A stretch of DNA of 64,000 nucleotides from Micromonospora sp. NBC_01813 (GTDB lineage: Bacteria > Actinomycetota > Actinomycetes > Mycobacteriales > Micromonosporaceae), in the NCBI RefSeq assembly GCF_035917335.1, contig NZ_CP109067.1, positions 7,253,001 through 7,317,000 on the forward strand, in the 5' to 3' direction. The notes below the pieces were generated by a model. That model searched no databases, was not told where the DNA came from, and saw only the letters and a program-made list of their open reading frames with translations. A program made the position numbers and the translations under genes. Numbering within the stretch: position 1 is the stretch's first letter; the number at the start of each line of letters is the position of its first letter. Below are positions 45,140-53,629 of the stretch, in pieces.

Positions 45140-45578
45140 CGACGAGCTGCTGATCGAGCTGGGTGCCGCCCTGCGCGAGTCCGGTCCGGTGTCGGAGCAG
45201 TTCATCGATGCGGCGCTGGCAGCGTTCAGCTGGCGGACCGTCGACGCGGAGCTGGCAGTCGCGGAGTTGATCTTCGACTCGGCCTGCGACCGTGAGCCGG
45301 TCGGGCTGACCCGCTCCGCCGGCACCGACCGGAGGCTGACCTTCCGTTCCGGCCCGGTGGTACTCGCGATCGAGGTCACCGCCTCCGGGGTGGTCGGCCA
45401 ACTTTCCCCCGCCGGACCCGGCCGGCTCAGTGCCCGCTCCGCCGCCGGGCAGTACGAGGACGTGCCGGTCGACGAGGTCGGCTTCTTCTCGATGGGCGTG
45501 CCGCCGGCCGGCCCGGTGCAACTGCGGGCCACCAGCGCGACGTACAAGGTCCGGACCTGCTGGGTCAGCCTGCGCTGA
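45114..45578 (+). CDS. Unknown protein coupled to the sigma factor
   Basis: A 154-residue soluble protein I cannot assign to a named family. It starts within the sigma gene (26-base overlap) with GGAGGTGAACGCG before the ATG. It has FIDAALAAFSWRTVDAELA near the N-terminus, then an all-beta-looking second half (RLTFRSGPVVLAIEVTA, VRTCWVSLR). The overlap and the helical head suggest a partner or antagonist of the sigma factor (anti-sigma-like). That role is inference. Confidence 0.6.
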   Translation: MRQWPPDSDDELLIELGAALRESGPVSEQFIDAALAAFSWRTVDAELAVAELIFDSACDREPVGLTRSAGTDRRLTFRSGPVVLAIEVTASGVVGQLSPAGPGRLSARSAAGQYEDVPVDEVGFFSMGVPPAGPVQLRATSATYKVRTCWVSLR

Positions 45579-45656
45579 GCCAGCAGATCCGGACCTGCCC
45601 GGAGCGTCAGGTCGCGGGTCCCGAACGCGACCTGACGCCCCTGCCCTACGAGATGG

Positions 45657-46700
45657 CTACTGTTGCCGCTTGCCGACCGTCACGTCGTAGCGGACACCGC
45701 CCAGGTCGGCCCGCTCCTTGCCGGTGATGTCCGGGCCGACCTGCGTCACCAGGACGGCGATCGGCTTGTCCGTCGGCGTGGTGGCGCTGAACAGCAGCCG
45801 CATCGTCAGCCGCTCGTTGCCCCGCAGCGTCAGGTTGTCCAGACTGGCCTGGCCCGGCTCGACGATCTCGACCTGGTTGCGGCCCACTTCCCGGATGCCC
45901 TTGCCGGCCTTGCCACCCTCGACCCAGCGCGCGAACAGCGTCGGCCCGAGATCCACCACGAGCCGTCCACCGGCGGTACGCAGCGGGGCACCGTCCTCGG
46001 CGAAGACCACGCTGTTGCGGGTCGGCTCCCGCAGGACGTTGCCGATCGCGAACGGCCGTTCCTCGGTCTGCCCGTTACCCGGCAACGCCACCGAGTTGAC
46101 GTTGCGCCAGGCGATGTTGTTGTTGTTCCGGGTGTTCTGCGGGGTGTCCGGGCCTTCGACGGTCATCGGATCGTTGGCCGAGACCCAACGGGTCAGCAGG
46201 CAGAAGTGCCCCGGTCCGGGGACCCCGGTCCACGGAATGGTGACCGTGGTGACCCCGGGGGCGACGGACACCGACGTCCAGCCGATCTCGGTCCAGTGGG
46301 TGGGCCAGGACGCGCCACCACCGGGGGTGGTCCGGTAGACGTGGAGCTCGCCCTGCTCGGTCACCGAGTTGCCGTACGGCCCGGGGTTGCGCAGCTTGAC
46401 GAAGATGTAGTTGGTCTGCCCGATGATCGGGTTCTGGCTGACCGCACACTCCACGGCGGTGTTGCAGACCTTGATGTCGGGGCTCTGCCAGATCGAGCCG
46501 AGGTTGTGTGGCTGGAGCCCGACGTCGCTCGAGTTGTCCATCATCCAGACGTCGGCGGCCGTGGTGACGGCGCCGCCGCCGGTCGAGCGGTCGAGAGCCG
46601 CCGCCGTGGCCGAGGTGACCGGGAGCAGCAGCGCCATGGCTGCCACGCCGATCAGGGCGAGCGTGGAGCGGCGTACGCGTTGTGTCAGACGCGTGGACAA
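45657..46700 (-). CDS. Secreted protein of unknown function (CARDB-like segment)
   Basis: 347 residues with a clear signal peptide (RRSTLALIGVAAMALLLPVTSATA). The N-terminal half reads as a beta-sandwich: DVWMMDNSSDVGLQP, NYIFVKLRNPGPYGNS and TVTIPWTG, similar to CARDB-type adhesion modules. The C-terminal half is unassigned. A TTG start with GGGAGGAAACC in front is used. It converges with the sigma-factor operon. Confidence 0.65.
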   Translation of the reverse strand: MSTRLTQRVRRSTLALIGVAAMALLLPVTSATAAALDRSTGGGAVTTAADVWMMDNSSDVGLQPHNLGSIWQSPDIKVCNTAVECAVSQNPIIGQTNYIFVKLRNPGPYGNSVTEQGELHVYRTTPGGGASWPTHWTEIGWTSVSVAPGVTTVTIPWTGVPGPGHFCLLTRWVSANDPMTVEGPDTPQNTRNNNNIAWRNVNSVALPGNGQTEERPFAIGNVLREPTRNSVVFAEDGAPLRTAGGRLVVDLGPTLFARWVEGGKAGKGIREVGRNQVEIVEPGQASLDNLTLRGNERLTMRLLFSATTPTDKPIAVLVTQVGPDITGKERADLGGVRYDVTVGKRQQ

Positions 46701-46870
46701 GGTTTCCTCCCGAAGGTAGGAGTGTGGCGACCGGCGTGGTGCCGACGGTCACCGAGGTGGACACTCATACCGAGCGGGATCGACGCTCAAAAATACCTTG
46801 GGCGGTCGGGACTCGTTGTCAGATGGCGCACATCAGCCCGAAACCGGGATGTAAGGCCCTGGTCGGCCAC

Positions 46871-47344
46871 TCAGGAGCCGGTGCCGGAGGCATCCGGGTC
46901 GCCGGCCGGTGCCGCCAACTCGGCGGCGAGCCCGTCCAGAAACGCATCCACCTGCCACCGGTCGTATCCGCGCAGGGCGATCGGGAACCTTGTGTCCTGG
47001 ATCCTGCCTGCGGTGGTGACCCGCCGCTGGTCGCCCGGTGACAACGACAACGCGTCGCGGCTCACGCGTACCAGCTCGTCGACGGCAGCCGGGTCGTACC
47101 CCCGCAGGACCACGGTGAAGTCCGGGTCCGCAACGTTGTCCACGCCGACCTGGGGTGCCAGCCTGCCGGCGGCCTCGGACGGCCGGACCGTACGGACGAT
47201 CAGTACGCCAAGGACCAGCGCCCCGCCGACCCACAGCAGGATCCGGATCGGCCCGTCGACCGGCAGGCACAGCAGCACGAACGCGCCGACAACGAACAGG
47301 ATGAGACCCAGTACGAGTCCGCCGCGACGCTTGTGCAGCTCCAT
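46871..47344 (-). CDS. Small membrane protein with two DivIVA-type RGYD motifs
   Basis: 157 residues. Two adjacent membrane helices (about 10-27 and 32-50) are followed by two copies of the DivIVA-domain signature, VVLRGYDPAAVDELV and IALRGYDRWQVDAFLD. Such proteins are usual in actinobacteria and may be involved in polar or septal membrane organisation. It is tandem to the secreted protein but with a 170-base gap. Confidence 0.75.
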   Translation of the reverse strand: MELHKRRGGLVLGLILFVVGAFVLLCLPVDGPIRILLWVGGALVLGVLIVRTVRPSEAAGRLAPQVGVDNVADPDFTVVLRGYDPAAVDELVRVSRDALSLSPGDQRRVTTAGRIQDTRFPIALRGYDRWQVDAFLDGLAAELAAPAGDPDASGTGS

Positions 47345-47528
47345 GCCAACCTCCTGCGACGCCCCGCAGGGCTGGGTGCACTTCGGAGGATGCTCAGCCT
47401 AGAAGGTACGGGCAAGATCCCCGGCGACTGCGCAGTTTCTGCTGGGACCCGGCGTCACCGATCGAGGACAATGAGTGAGTTCGCGTACGGCACCCCGCCG
47501 GCCGACGTGCTGCTCACCGGAGGTGCGC

Positions 47529-49235
47529 GTGTACCGTCCGATCCTGGATCCGCTCGCCGACTCGCTGGCGTTGAGCGCCCTTGTCGCCGGGCTGCCGATC
47601 GTCACCCTGTTCCTGCTGCTCGGTGTGTTCCGGGTCCGCGCCTGGTTGGCCGCGCTCGGCGCACTCACCGTCGCCCTGCTGGTGTCCATCGTGGCGTACG
47701 CGATGCCGACCGGCCAGGCGCTGCTCACCGCGAGCCAGGGCGCGACGTTCGCGCTGTTCCCCCTCGCGTGGACGTTCGGCACCGCCATCTGGATCTACCG
47801 GATGACCGTGACCAGCGGACACTTCGACGTACTCCGGCGCTCGTTCGCCCGGGTCAGCGACGACCAGCGGGTACAGGCGCTGGTGATCGCGTTCTGCTTC
47901 GGATCCTTGCTGGAAGGACTGGCCGGCCAGGGCACCCCGGTCGCGATCACCACCGTGATGCTGCTGGCGCTGGGCTTCGGTCCGATGAAGGCGGCCACCG
48001 TGGCGCTGGTGGCCAACACCGTACCGGCCGCGTTCGGGCCGCTCGGACTGCCGATCACCACACTGGCTCGGGTCACCGAACTGCCGGCGGACGAACTGGG
48101 CGCGATGGCCGGGCGCCAGGTGCCGGTGATCGCGCTGTTCATTCCGCTGCTGCTGGTCTTCATGGTCGGCGGTCGCCGAGGGCTGCGCGGGACCTGGCAC
48201 ATCGCCCTCGCCTGCGGGGTGTCGTTCGCCCTGGCCCAGTTCCTCACCTCGAACTACTTCTCGGTGGCCCTGGCCGACATCGTCGCCGGACTGGTCAGCG
48301 CCGTCGTCGTGGCCGTTGCCGCGCGGTTGTGGCCGCCGCGCCGCGCCGAGGACCCAGTGATCGACACCGCGTCCACAGCAGATCCGGCCGGACCCGGACG
48401 CACAGCCGCGCCGGCCGGGCCAGCGGGATCGGGCGCGCCGGAGCGTGGGGTGGCCCTCGCCAGCCGTACGGCGGTGGCACCGGACCGGCCGGACACTGCG
48501 GTCGAGGTCTGGCGGGCGTACGCCCCGTACCTGGTGATCGTGGCGATCTTCGGCCTGTCGCAGGTGCCCGCGATCGCGGCCGCGCTCGACGCGGTCACCG
48601 TGACGTTCGACTGGCCGGGGTTGCACCTGCTGACCGTGTCCGGTGAGCCGTCGTCGTTGCCGGTCTTCCGGCTCAACTGGCTCTCCTCGACCGGCACCCT
48701 GCTGGTGCTGGCCGGCCTGATCACGATGGCGATCCTGCGGGTCACCCCGCGCGCCGCGATCATCGCGTACGGGCAGACCCTGGCGTCGCTGCGCTGGGCG
48801 ATCCTCACCGTCTGCGGGCTGCTGGCGTTGGCGTTCGTGATGAACGGCAGCGGGCAGACCGCGACGCTGGGCACCTGGATGGCCGGTGCCGGTGGCCTGT
48901 TCGCGTTGCTCTCGCCGATCCTCGGCTGGCTGGGCGTGGCGCTCACCGGCTCGGACACCTCGTCCAACTCGCTGTTCGGCGCGCTGCAGGTCACCGCCGC
49001 GCAGCGGGCCGGCCTGGACCCGGTGCTGCTCGCCGCCGCCAACGCCTCCGGCGGCGTGGTCGGGAAAATGATCTCGTTGCAGAACCTGACGATCGCGGCG
49101 AGCGCGGTCGGGCTCAGCGGCCGTGAGGGCGATCTGTTCCGCCGGATGTTCGGCTGGAGTGTGGTGCTCATCTGCGCGATGGCGTTGCTGGTCGGCCTGC
49201 AGGCGACCCCGGTGCTCAGCTGGATGGTGCCGTAG
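47529..49235 (+). CDS. lctP: L-lactate permease family transporter
   Basis: 568 residues with about 13 hydrophobic helices. Family landmarks: FCFGSLLEGLAGQGTPVAITTVM, TVPAAFGPLGLPI and the C-terminal GSDTSSNSLFGALQV. The loop of about 45 residues near 290-330 is Ala/Gly/Pro-rich. GTG 47529 follows GGAGGTGCGC. It imports lactate or glycolate with protons. No lactate dehydrogenase gene is adjacent, so it stands alone. Confidence 0.92.
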   Translation: MYRPILDPLADSLALSALVAGLPIVTLFLLLGVFRVRAWLAALGALTVALLVSIVAYAMPTGQALLTASQGATFALFPLAWTFGTAIWIYRMTVTSGHFDVLRRSFARVSDDQRVQALVIAFCFGSLLEGLAGQGTPVAITTVMLLALGFGPMKAATVALVANTVPAAFGPLGLPITTLARVTELPADELGAMAGRQVPVIALFIPLLLVFMVGGRRGLRGTWHIALACGVSFALAQFLTSNYFSVALADIVAGLVSAVVVAVAARLWPPRRAEDPVIDTASTADPAGPGRTAAPAGPAGSGAPERGVALASRTAVAPDRPDTAVEVWRAYAPYLVIVAIFGLSQVPAIAAALDAVTVTFDWPGLHLLTVSGEPSSLPVFRLNWLSSTGTLLVLAGLITMAILRVTPRAAIIAYGQTLASLRWAILTVCGLLALAFVMNGSGQTATLGTWMAGAGGLFALLSPILGWLGVALTGSDTSSNSLFGALQVTAAQRAGLDPVLLAAANASGGVVGKMISLQNLTIAASAVGLSGREGDLFRRMFGWSVVLICAMALLVGLQATPVLSWMVP

Positions 49236-49258
49236 CAGCGGCGGGTTACGGTGACGGT

Positions 49259-49403
49259 ATGCGTTTCGAGCGGAGTTGCCGGACCTGACGGTTGATGACG
49301 TCCGGGAGGCGCTGCGCCTCGCAGCCGAGGCTGTCCGGGAACGGGAACTGCCGTTGCGTCACCCGGCATGAGTTTCCTGGTCGACGACAAAGGTGGGTCG
49401 TAA
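49259..49403 (+). pseudogene. Remnant of a DUF433/DUF5615-type toxin-antitoxin pair
   Basis: A frame without start reads ELPDLTVDDVREALRLAAEA to HPA and stops, the usual C-terminus of DUF433 antitoxins; its TGA overlaps ATGAGTTTCCTGGTCGACGA (MSFLVDD), the start of a DUF5615-type PIN-like toxin, which stops after 11 codons. Both genes are truncated. Confidence 0.6.
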
Positions 49404-49405
49404 CC

Positions 49406-49726
49406 GTGTCCCAGCGGACAGCCGTTCCGTTGCGTAGCACTCGGGCGTATTGGCTCCTCGTCTGGGCCTTCCGCTGCCAGCTACTTGCCTTTGGTGGGTG
49501 GGGGCTGTTGATGGCATCGACTCTTGTTGAGGCGCCAGTCTTGATGGCCGTTCTGGCCGCCTGCACGGCGGCCGTCCTGCTGCCCGCAGCGGTCCTCGGG
49601 TTCACCGGGATGACTATGTTGTACGTAGGCGGGTTGATGCCGCGTGACCTGGCTCGTCGGCAGGCGATGACGGGCATGATGTGGCGAGACGTGGTGAGAC
49701 CTCTCAAGCGCGGGTCGTCCCGCTGA
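49406..49726 (+). CDS. Small membrane protein, unknown
   Basis: 106 residues from GTG 49406. Two hydrophobic helices (about 13-35 and 40-70), then MPRDLARRQAMTGMMWRD. No family recognised. It starts directly after the toxin remnant, which may have brought its promoter. Confidence 0.5.
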   Translation: MSQRTAVPLRSTRAYWLLVWAFRCQLLAFGGWGLLMASTLVEAPVLMAVLAACTAAVLLPAAVLGFTGMTMLYVGGLMPRDLARRQAMTGMMWRDVVRPLKRGSSR

Positions 49727-49768
49727 CCTCTGCTTGGTCCTCGGACGTCTTTGTCCTTAATAGACCTG

Positions 49769-50053
49769 TCAGCGATGCGGTCGGCGATCTCTTGCCTCGA
49801 CCTGGGCACGCCGTTCCATGCGCAACCCAACGATTCCGTAGGCCAGGAGCGGAATCGAGGCCAGGAGTAAGCAGCAGGCCGCAGCGATCAACCATTCCAT
49901 GGTCGAGTTCCACTGCGCTTGTTCGGCGGCCGGGTCACGCCACGGCGGCTGAGGCTCAAAAAGGACCGGAGCGCAGCAGGAGGCTACTGTCGCCGAGGCG
50001 AGCAGCAGCGCGCCGAAGGTGAGGGCGAGGCGCGGCCGAGACATCCTCCGCAT
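49769..50053 (-). CDS. Small membrane or exported protein, unknown
   Basis: 94 residues. An N-terminal hydrophobic stretch (LALTFGALLLASATVASCC) is signal-like and could be a lipobox variant; a second helix is WLIAAACCLLLASIPLLAYG, followed by a basic tail. An alternative ATG at 50044 is possible. Coding evidence is moderate only. Confidence 0.4.
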   Translation of the reverse strand: MRRMSRPRLALTFGALLLASATVASCCAPVLFEPQPPWRDPAAEQAQWNSTMEWLIAAACCLLLASIPLLAYGIVGLRMERRAQVEARDRRPHR

Positions 50054-50119
50054 ATTCGCAGGATTCGGCGTCCAGGTCGACTCGTCCACGATCCGCCAGG
50101 CACCGGCACTGGTCCGAGG

Positions 50120-50167
50120 TTGACAAGTGGAGACTGTCTCCATATTTTGGATGTGGAGACAGTCTCC
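50120..50167 (+). promoter_or_regulatory. Strong promoter with two identical-type operators
   Basis: TTGACA (50120-50125), 17 bases, TATTTT (50143-50148). Two perfect 13-bp palindromes of the form GGAGACNGTCTCC sit at 50129-50141 (within the spacer) and 50155-50167 (around the start of transcription), centres 26 bp apart. A repressor bound here would block the promoter. The layout is typical of TetR-type control. Confidence 0.75.
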
Positions 50168-50190
50168 GATTGTCGGGCATGGGGTGCCGC

Positions 50191-51138
50191 GTGAAGATCT
50201 TGATGTTCGGCCGAGGCGTGATCGCTGCGGCGTACGGGTGGGCCCTGGAACGGGCCGGGCACCACGTCGAGTTCTACGTCCGGCCGGGGCGGGCGGCCGC
50301 GTACGGTGAGGTCGTTGATCTTGATCTGCTCGACGCACGGCGGCGGCCGTGGGGAAAGCGGGTCACCGAGAGATGGGCGGTCCGCTACCGCGAGTCGCTG
50401 GAGTCGGACCACGACTTCGATCTGATCGTGCTGAGCGTGCAGCACTACGGCTTCGCGGAGGCCGCCGCCTTCCTGGGGCCGCGCGCAGGCGGGGCCACGA
50501 TACTCGTCTTCAACAACCTGTGGGTCGAGCCGCTGACCGCGACAGAGCACCTCCCCGCCGACCAGATCGCCTTGGGTTTCCCCGGCGCCGGCGGTGGCTT
50601 CGGCGACGACGGTGTGCTGCGCGCAGCGCTACTGCCCATGGTCTTTTTTGGCACTCTCGACCGGCCGCCGACCGAGCGAGAGCGGGCCGTGCGCCAGGTG
50701 TTTCGCGAGGCGGGGTTCAGGATCCAGGAGAACTCCGACTTCCGAGGCTGGCTGGCCGTCCACTTCGTCCAGAACGCCGGCCTGCACACGCAGAGCCTGA
50801 AGCTGGGCTCCCTGTCCGGGCTGACGCCGGGCCATCTGCGCGAGGCGATCCTCGCCACCCGCGAGTTGCTGCCGCTCGTCGAGGCCCGTGGCATCGATCT
50901 AAGGCGGCATCGGAAGGAGTTGCTGCCGTTCAGGGCTCCCGTCTGGCTGGCGGCACCGGCACTCGCCTGGCTGTTCCGCAACTTCCCGCCGGCCCGGGTG
51001 GTGACGGAAGCGCACGCCAACCCCGAGGAACTGCGCGCGGTCTGCCGCGACACCCTCGCGGAAGCGCGCCGGCGGGGTGTGCCGGTGCCCCGGCTGGAGG
51101 CAGCCGAGCCCTACTTCACCGGCGAGAGAACGATCTAG
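50191..51138 (+). CDS. Ketopantoate reductase-like (ApbA/PanE family) oxidoreductase
   Basis: 315 residues. The Rossmann motif is in KILMFGRGVIAAAYGWAL, with the PanE-like core DLIVLSVQHYGFAEAA and FNNLWVEP, and the C-terminal ApbA domain from about 180. GTG 50191 gives the family N-terminus (MKIL...); an ATG 12 bases upstream is also possible. It is behind the twin-operator promoter, but no regulator gene is adjacent. The family also includes enzymes that reduce 2-oxo acids or aldehydes outside pantothenate synthesis. Confidence 0.85.
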   Translation: MKILMFGRGVIAAAYGWALERAGHHVEFYVRPGRAAAYGEVVDLDLLDARRRPWGKRVTERWAVRYRESLESDHDFDLIVLSVQHYGFAEAAAFLGPRAGGATILVFNNLWVEPLTATEHLPADQIALGFPGAGGGFGDDGVLRAALLPMVFFGTLDRPPTERERAVRQVFREAGFRIQENSDFRGWLAVHFVQNAGLHTQSLKLGSLSGLTPGHLREAILATRELLPLVEARGIDLRRHRKELLPFRAPVWLAAPALAWLFRNFPPARVVTEAHANPEELRAVCRDTLAEARRRGVPVPRLEAAEPYFTGERTI

Positions 51139-51291
51139 CGGTCGACGTGCATCCTCCTGATGCCGAGCACATCAGGCGACTCGGCGACCACAGCAAAGGG
51201 CCACCCGCGCTTGACACGGAGTCGCCGTACCAGTTCTCTTATGAGATTGATTGAAATCGATCACTGGGTTGGCATCAATGGAGGAACAGTC

Positions 51292-52770
51292 GTGCGTATC
51301 CCGCCCCGCTGGCGCGGCGCCGCCGCACTCGTCGCCGTCATCCTGCTCGGTGCATCCCCCGCCGCCGCGCGGTACGGCGGACCGACCGACCCGGCGACCC
51401 CGACCGCGCTCTGGGCCAGTACCAACGGCACCGCGATCAGCCTGACCTGGCAGCAACCGCCCACCGGGCCACGGGTCCACTCCTTCCGGGTGTACGAGGG
51501 CGGAGACGTGGTCGCCCGCACCACCACCACGTCGGCGACGATGAACGTGCCCTTCGGTTCGTCGCACGCGTACACCGTCGCCGCCGTCGACCGGCACGGG
51601 CGGGAGTCGGTGCCGACCGACCCGGTGACCGGCCGCTCCTGGCTCTCCGGGGTCAACCCTGAGTGCCTGCCGACCCCGACCCTGCCGATCACCGTCACCG
51701 CCGCCACTGCGTCGGCGGTCTCGCTCTCCTGGCCACGGCACCCGCTCGGCGGCGAACTGGAACTGCGGGTGGACGGCGTCAGCCTGGGCTGGACGTCGCT
51801 GACCAGCGCCCGGGTCGGCGGTCTGGCGCCCGCCACCGATCACCAGATCGAGCTCTACCGGCTCAACCAGTGCGGTCCCGGATCCACCGAACCGGTCGGC
51901 TCGACCAGCGCCACGACCGCCGCCGGCGATCCCGCGCGGCCCGCCCCGCCTGCCGGACTCACCGTCACCGGGCGCACCGACACCATCATCAGCCTGGCCT
52001 GGACCGCACCGGCCGGACCGCCGCCGGCCCGGTACGCGGTCTACGCGGGCGGCACCCGGGTCGCCGTCAGCGTCGGCACCACGGCCACCGTCCAGCGGCT
52101 CTTCCACGCCACCTGGCACCGCTTCACCATCGCCGCGCTCGATTCCGCCGGCAACGAGTCGACGCACAGCCCAGCGGTGTCGGCCAGTACCGAGACCTGC
52201 CTGAGTAGCGCGCCCCAGCCGGTCGGGCTGACGGCGACCGCGCTCTCCCCGTCGTCGGTGCGGCTGGGCTGGACCTTCGACGCCACCGCCACCTCGTACA
52301 CCATCTGGGACGGTGACACGGCGGTCGCCACCTCCCGCTACCCGGAGACGGTCGTCTCCGGTCTGCCGTCCGCGTCCCGGCACGTCTACCGGGTCAGCGC
52401 GACCCTGCCCCAGTCCTGCGGCGAGACACCGCGCTCCGCCCAGGCGCGGGTCACCACCGCACCCGGTCCCGCCGCTCGGCCGGCGGCACCGGCGTCGCTC
52501 GAGGTGATCGGCAACGCCCCCGGCAACTGGCCCACCGACGCTCGGCTCACCCTGGCGTGGTCTGCCTCCACCGGAGGCGAGCCGGCCGTCAGCTACCGGG
52601 TGTACGAGGGCGCGACCGTCGCCGGAGCGGCCGACGGGACCGGGCTGACGCTGGCGGTGGGCGGGGCGACCTGGCACACGTACACGGTGGTCGCCGTCGA
52701 TGCCGCCGGCAACGAGTCGGCGGCTAGTCCGCCGGTGACCGCGCAGGGCATGTTCTTTCCGCCACCGTAG
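51292..52770 (+). CDS. Secreted multi-FN3 protein
   Basis: 492 residues: signal peptide (WRGAAALVAVILLGASPAAA), then about five fibronectin type III modules (ATPTALWASTNGTAISLTWQ; PAPPAGLTVTGRTDTIISLA; PVGLTATALSPSSVRLGWTF; PASLEVIGN...). Recurrent HTYTVVAVDAAGNES-type ends mark module borders. No catalytic domain is attached, so it is probably a wall- or matrix-associated protein. GTG 51292 follows GGAGGAACAGTC. Confidence 0.85.
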   Translation: MRIPPRWRGAAALVAVILLGASPAAARYGGPTDPATPTALWASTNGTAISLTWQQPPTGPRVHSFRVYEGGDVVARTTTTSATMNVPFGSSHAYTVAAVDRHGRESVPTDPVTGRSWLSGVNPECLPTPTLPITVTAATASAVSLSWPRHPLGGELELRVDGVSLGWTSLTSARVGGLAPATDHQIELYRLNQCGPGSTEPVGSTSATTAAGDPARPAPPAGLTVTGRTDTIISLAWTAPAGPPPARYAVYAGGTRVAVSVGTTATVQRLFHATWHRFTIAALDSAGNESTHSPAVSASTETCLSSAPQPVGLTATALSPSSVRLGWTFDATATSYTIWDGDTAVATSRYPETVVSGLPSASRHVYRVSATLPQSCGETPRSAQARVTTAPGPAARPAAPASLEVIGNAPGNWPTDARLTLAWSASTGGEPAVSYRVYEGATVAGAADGTGLTLAVGGATWHTYTVVAVDAAGNESAASPPVTAQGMFFPPP

Positions 52771-52964
52771 GGCAGGCGATGCCGCCCAAGGGGGGTCCGG
52801 CCGCGGTTTGGGCGGCCGCCCCCGCCAGCCGGGCGGGTTCGGCGGTAGTCGGGGGAGAGTCTTTGCTGATCACGCCGTGATCAGGTACGCCGCTCGGCGA
52901 AAGCTAGTGGGCTTCGGTCTCCCGCGAAACGCTAGGCGGCTGATGGAAGCCGTCGCCCGGGACC

Positions 52965-53066
52965 GAGCAGGCGGTGAGGCGGGTCGATGACGAACACCGC
53001 CTCGTGTGCCGGGCCGACGAGAAGGAAGTGAAGATCATCAAGGCCCGGTATCACTACAGCGACTGA
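52965..53066 (+). pseudogene. YoeB/Txe-type toxin C-terminal remnant
   Basis: A frame ending at TGA 53064 reads [20 protein letters not shown] then [11 protein letters not shown], close to the C-terminus of YoeB/Txe toxins. The N-terminal two thirds and the antitoxin are missing. It abuts the tRNA-Arg fragment. Confidence 0.65.
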
Positions 53067-53095
53067 CCGGCACTGCAGAGTTCGGTGACCTCTGG

Positions 53096-53139
53096 GGTGC
53101 CCCCGGCAGGATTCGAACCTGCGACACACGGTTTAGGAA
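53096..53139 (-). other. 3' half of tRNA-Arg(CCT), likely attachment-site copy
   Basis: On the minus strand TTCCTAAACC (anticodon loop and 3' stem) runs through the T-arm CGCAGGTTCGAATCCTGCG-like segment to GGGGGCACC. The 5' half of the tRNA is absent. Identity starting at the anticodon loop and ending at the acceptor is the usual outcome of integrase-mediated insertion, so this is taken as one end (att) of an element extending rightward. Confidence 0.7.
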
Positions 53140-53445
53140 TGGACTTCGGATCAGATGGCGTCTGGGGCGTTGACCTGCGGCTGCGTGACGAACTCAGCCA
53201 CCGACGTTCAAGATCAGTCCGCGCATAGTCCGTATCACCGCGACTCGGACTACGTTCATCGAGGGCAAGCCGCGAAGCGGCGCGGCAGCCGATCGCCCCG
53301 CCCTCGGCGGCGGCCAACCACCCGCGCGATCGTCACGGCGTCCAGTTAGGGGCGCTGCGGATCGCCCGAGGACGGCCGGAGGCCGCGCGCAGGGCGGGCC
53401 GCACGCGCGCGTCGACCTGTTGTACCGTGCACATGCGGATAGGGT
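53140..53445. other. No gene seen
   Basis: About 300 bases between the two tRNA fragments; only short unsupported frames and GC-rich sequence. Confidence 0.5.
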
Positions 53446-53498
53446 CGGGCTGTAAATCCGTCGCGAAAGCTACAGAGGTTCGAATCTTCTACCCGCCA
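53446..53498 (+). other. tRNA-Tyr(GTA) 3' fragment
   Basis: The anticodon loop CTGTAAA, a class II variable arm (CGCGAAAGC) and a complete T-arm (AGAGG-TTCGAAT-CTTCT) are followed by ACCCGCCA. The D-arm and normal 5' acceptor strand are missing, so it should not be functional. It looks like a second integration scar, in the opposite orientation to the tRNA-Arg fragment. Confidence 0.6.
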
Positions 53499-53510
53499 TG
53501 ATGGATCGGC

Positions 53511-53548
53511 AAGGCCTTTGACCTGCGGAAACGCAGGTCAAGGGCCTT
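53511..53548. terminator. Long hairpin after the tRNA-Tyr fragment
   Basis: 17-bp arms with a single G-T mismatch (AAGGCCTTTGACCTGCG / CGCAGGTCAAGGGCCTT) and a GAAA tetraloop. Probably the terminator carried along with the tRNA fragment. Confidence 0.65.
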
Positions 53549-53629
53549 CGTTGTGCTCTGCTCTCGTCGACCGCTGTTAACCGTGATCGCCCGTCCCGTC
53601 GGGCACGTAATGGGCACGGAGGTTTCGTC

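Noticed and set aside
39376-45578. Calling the CHAT/S8/sigma locus a known named defence system
   Set aside because: No effector or sensor domain that would match a described system could be identified by eye.
53054-53317. Minus-strand open frame through the tRNA-Arg fragment
   Set aside because: Its product is low-complexity and translates a tRNA sequence; no ribosome site.
53435-53498. A functional tRNA-Tyr gene
   Set aside because: The D-arm and normal 5' acceptor strand are missing. Only 6 of 7 acceptor pairs can be forced with a nearby GCGGATA, leaving no room for a D-arm.
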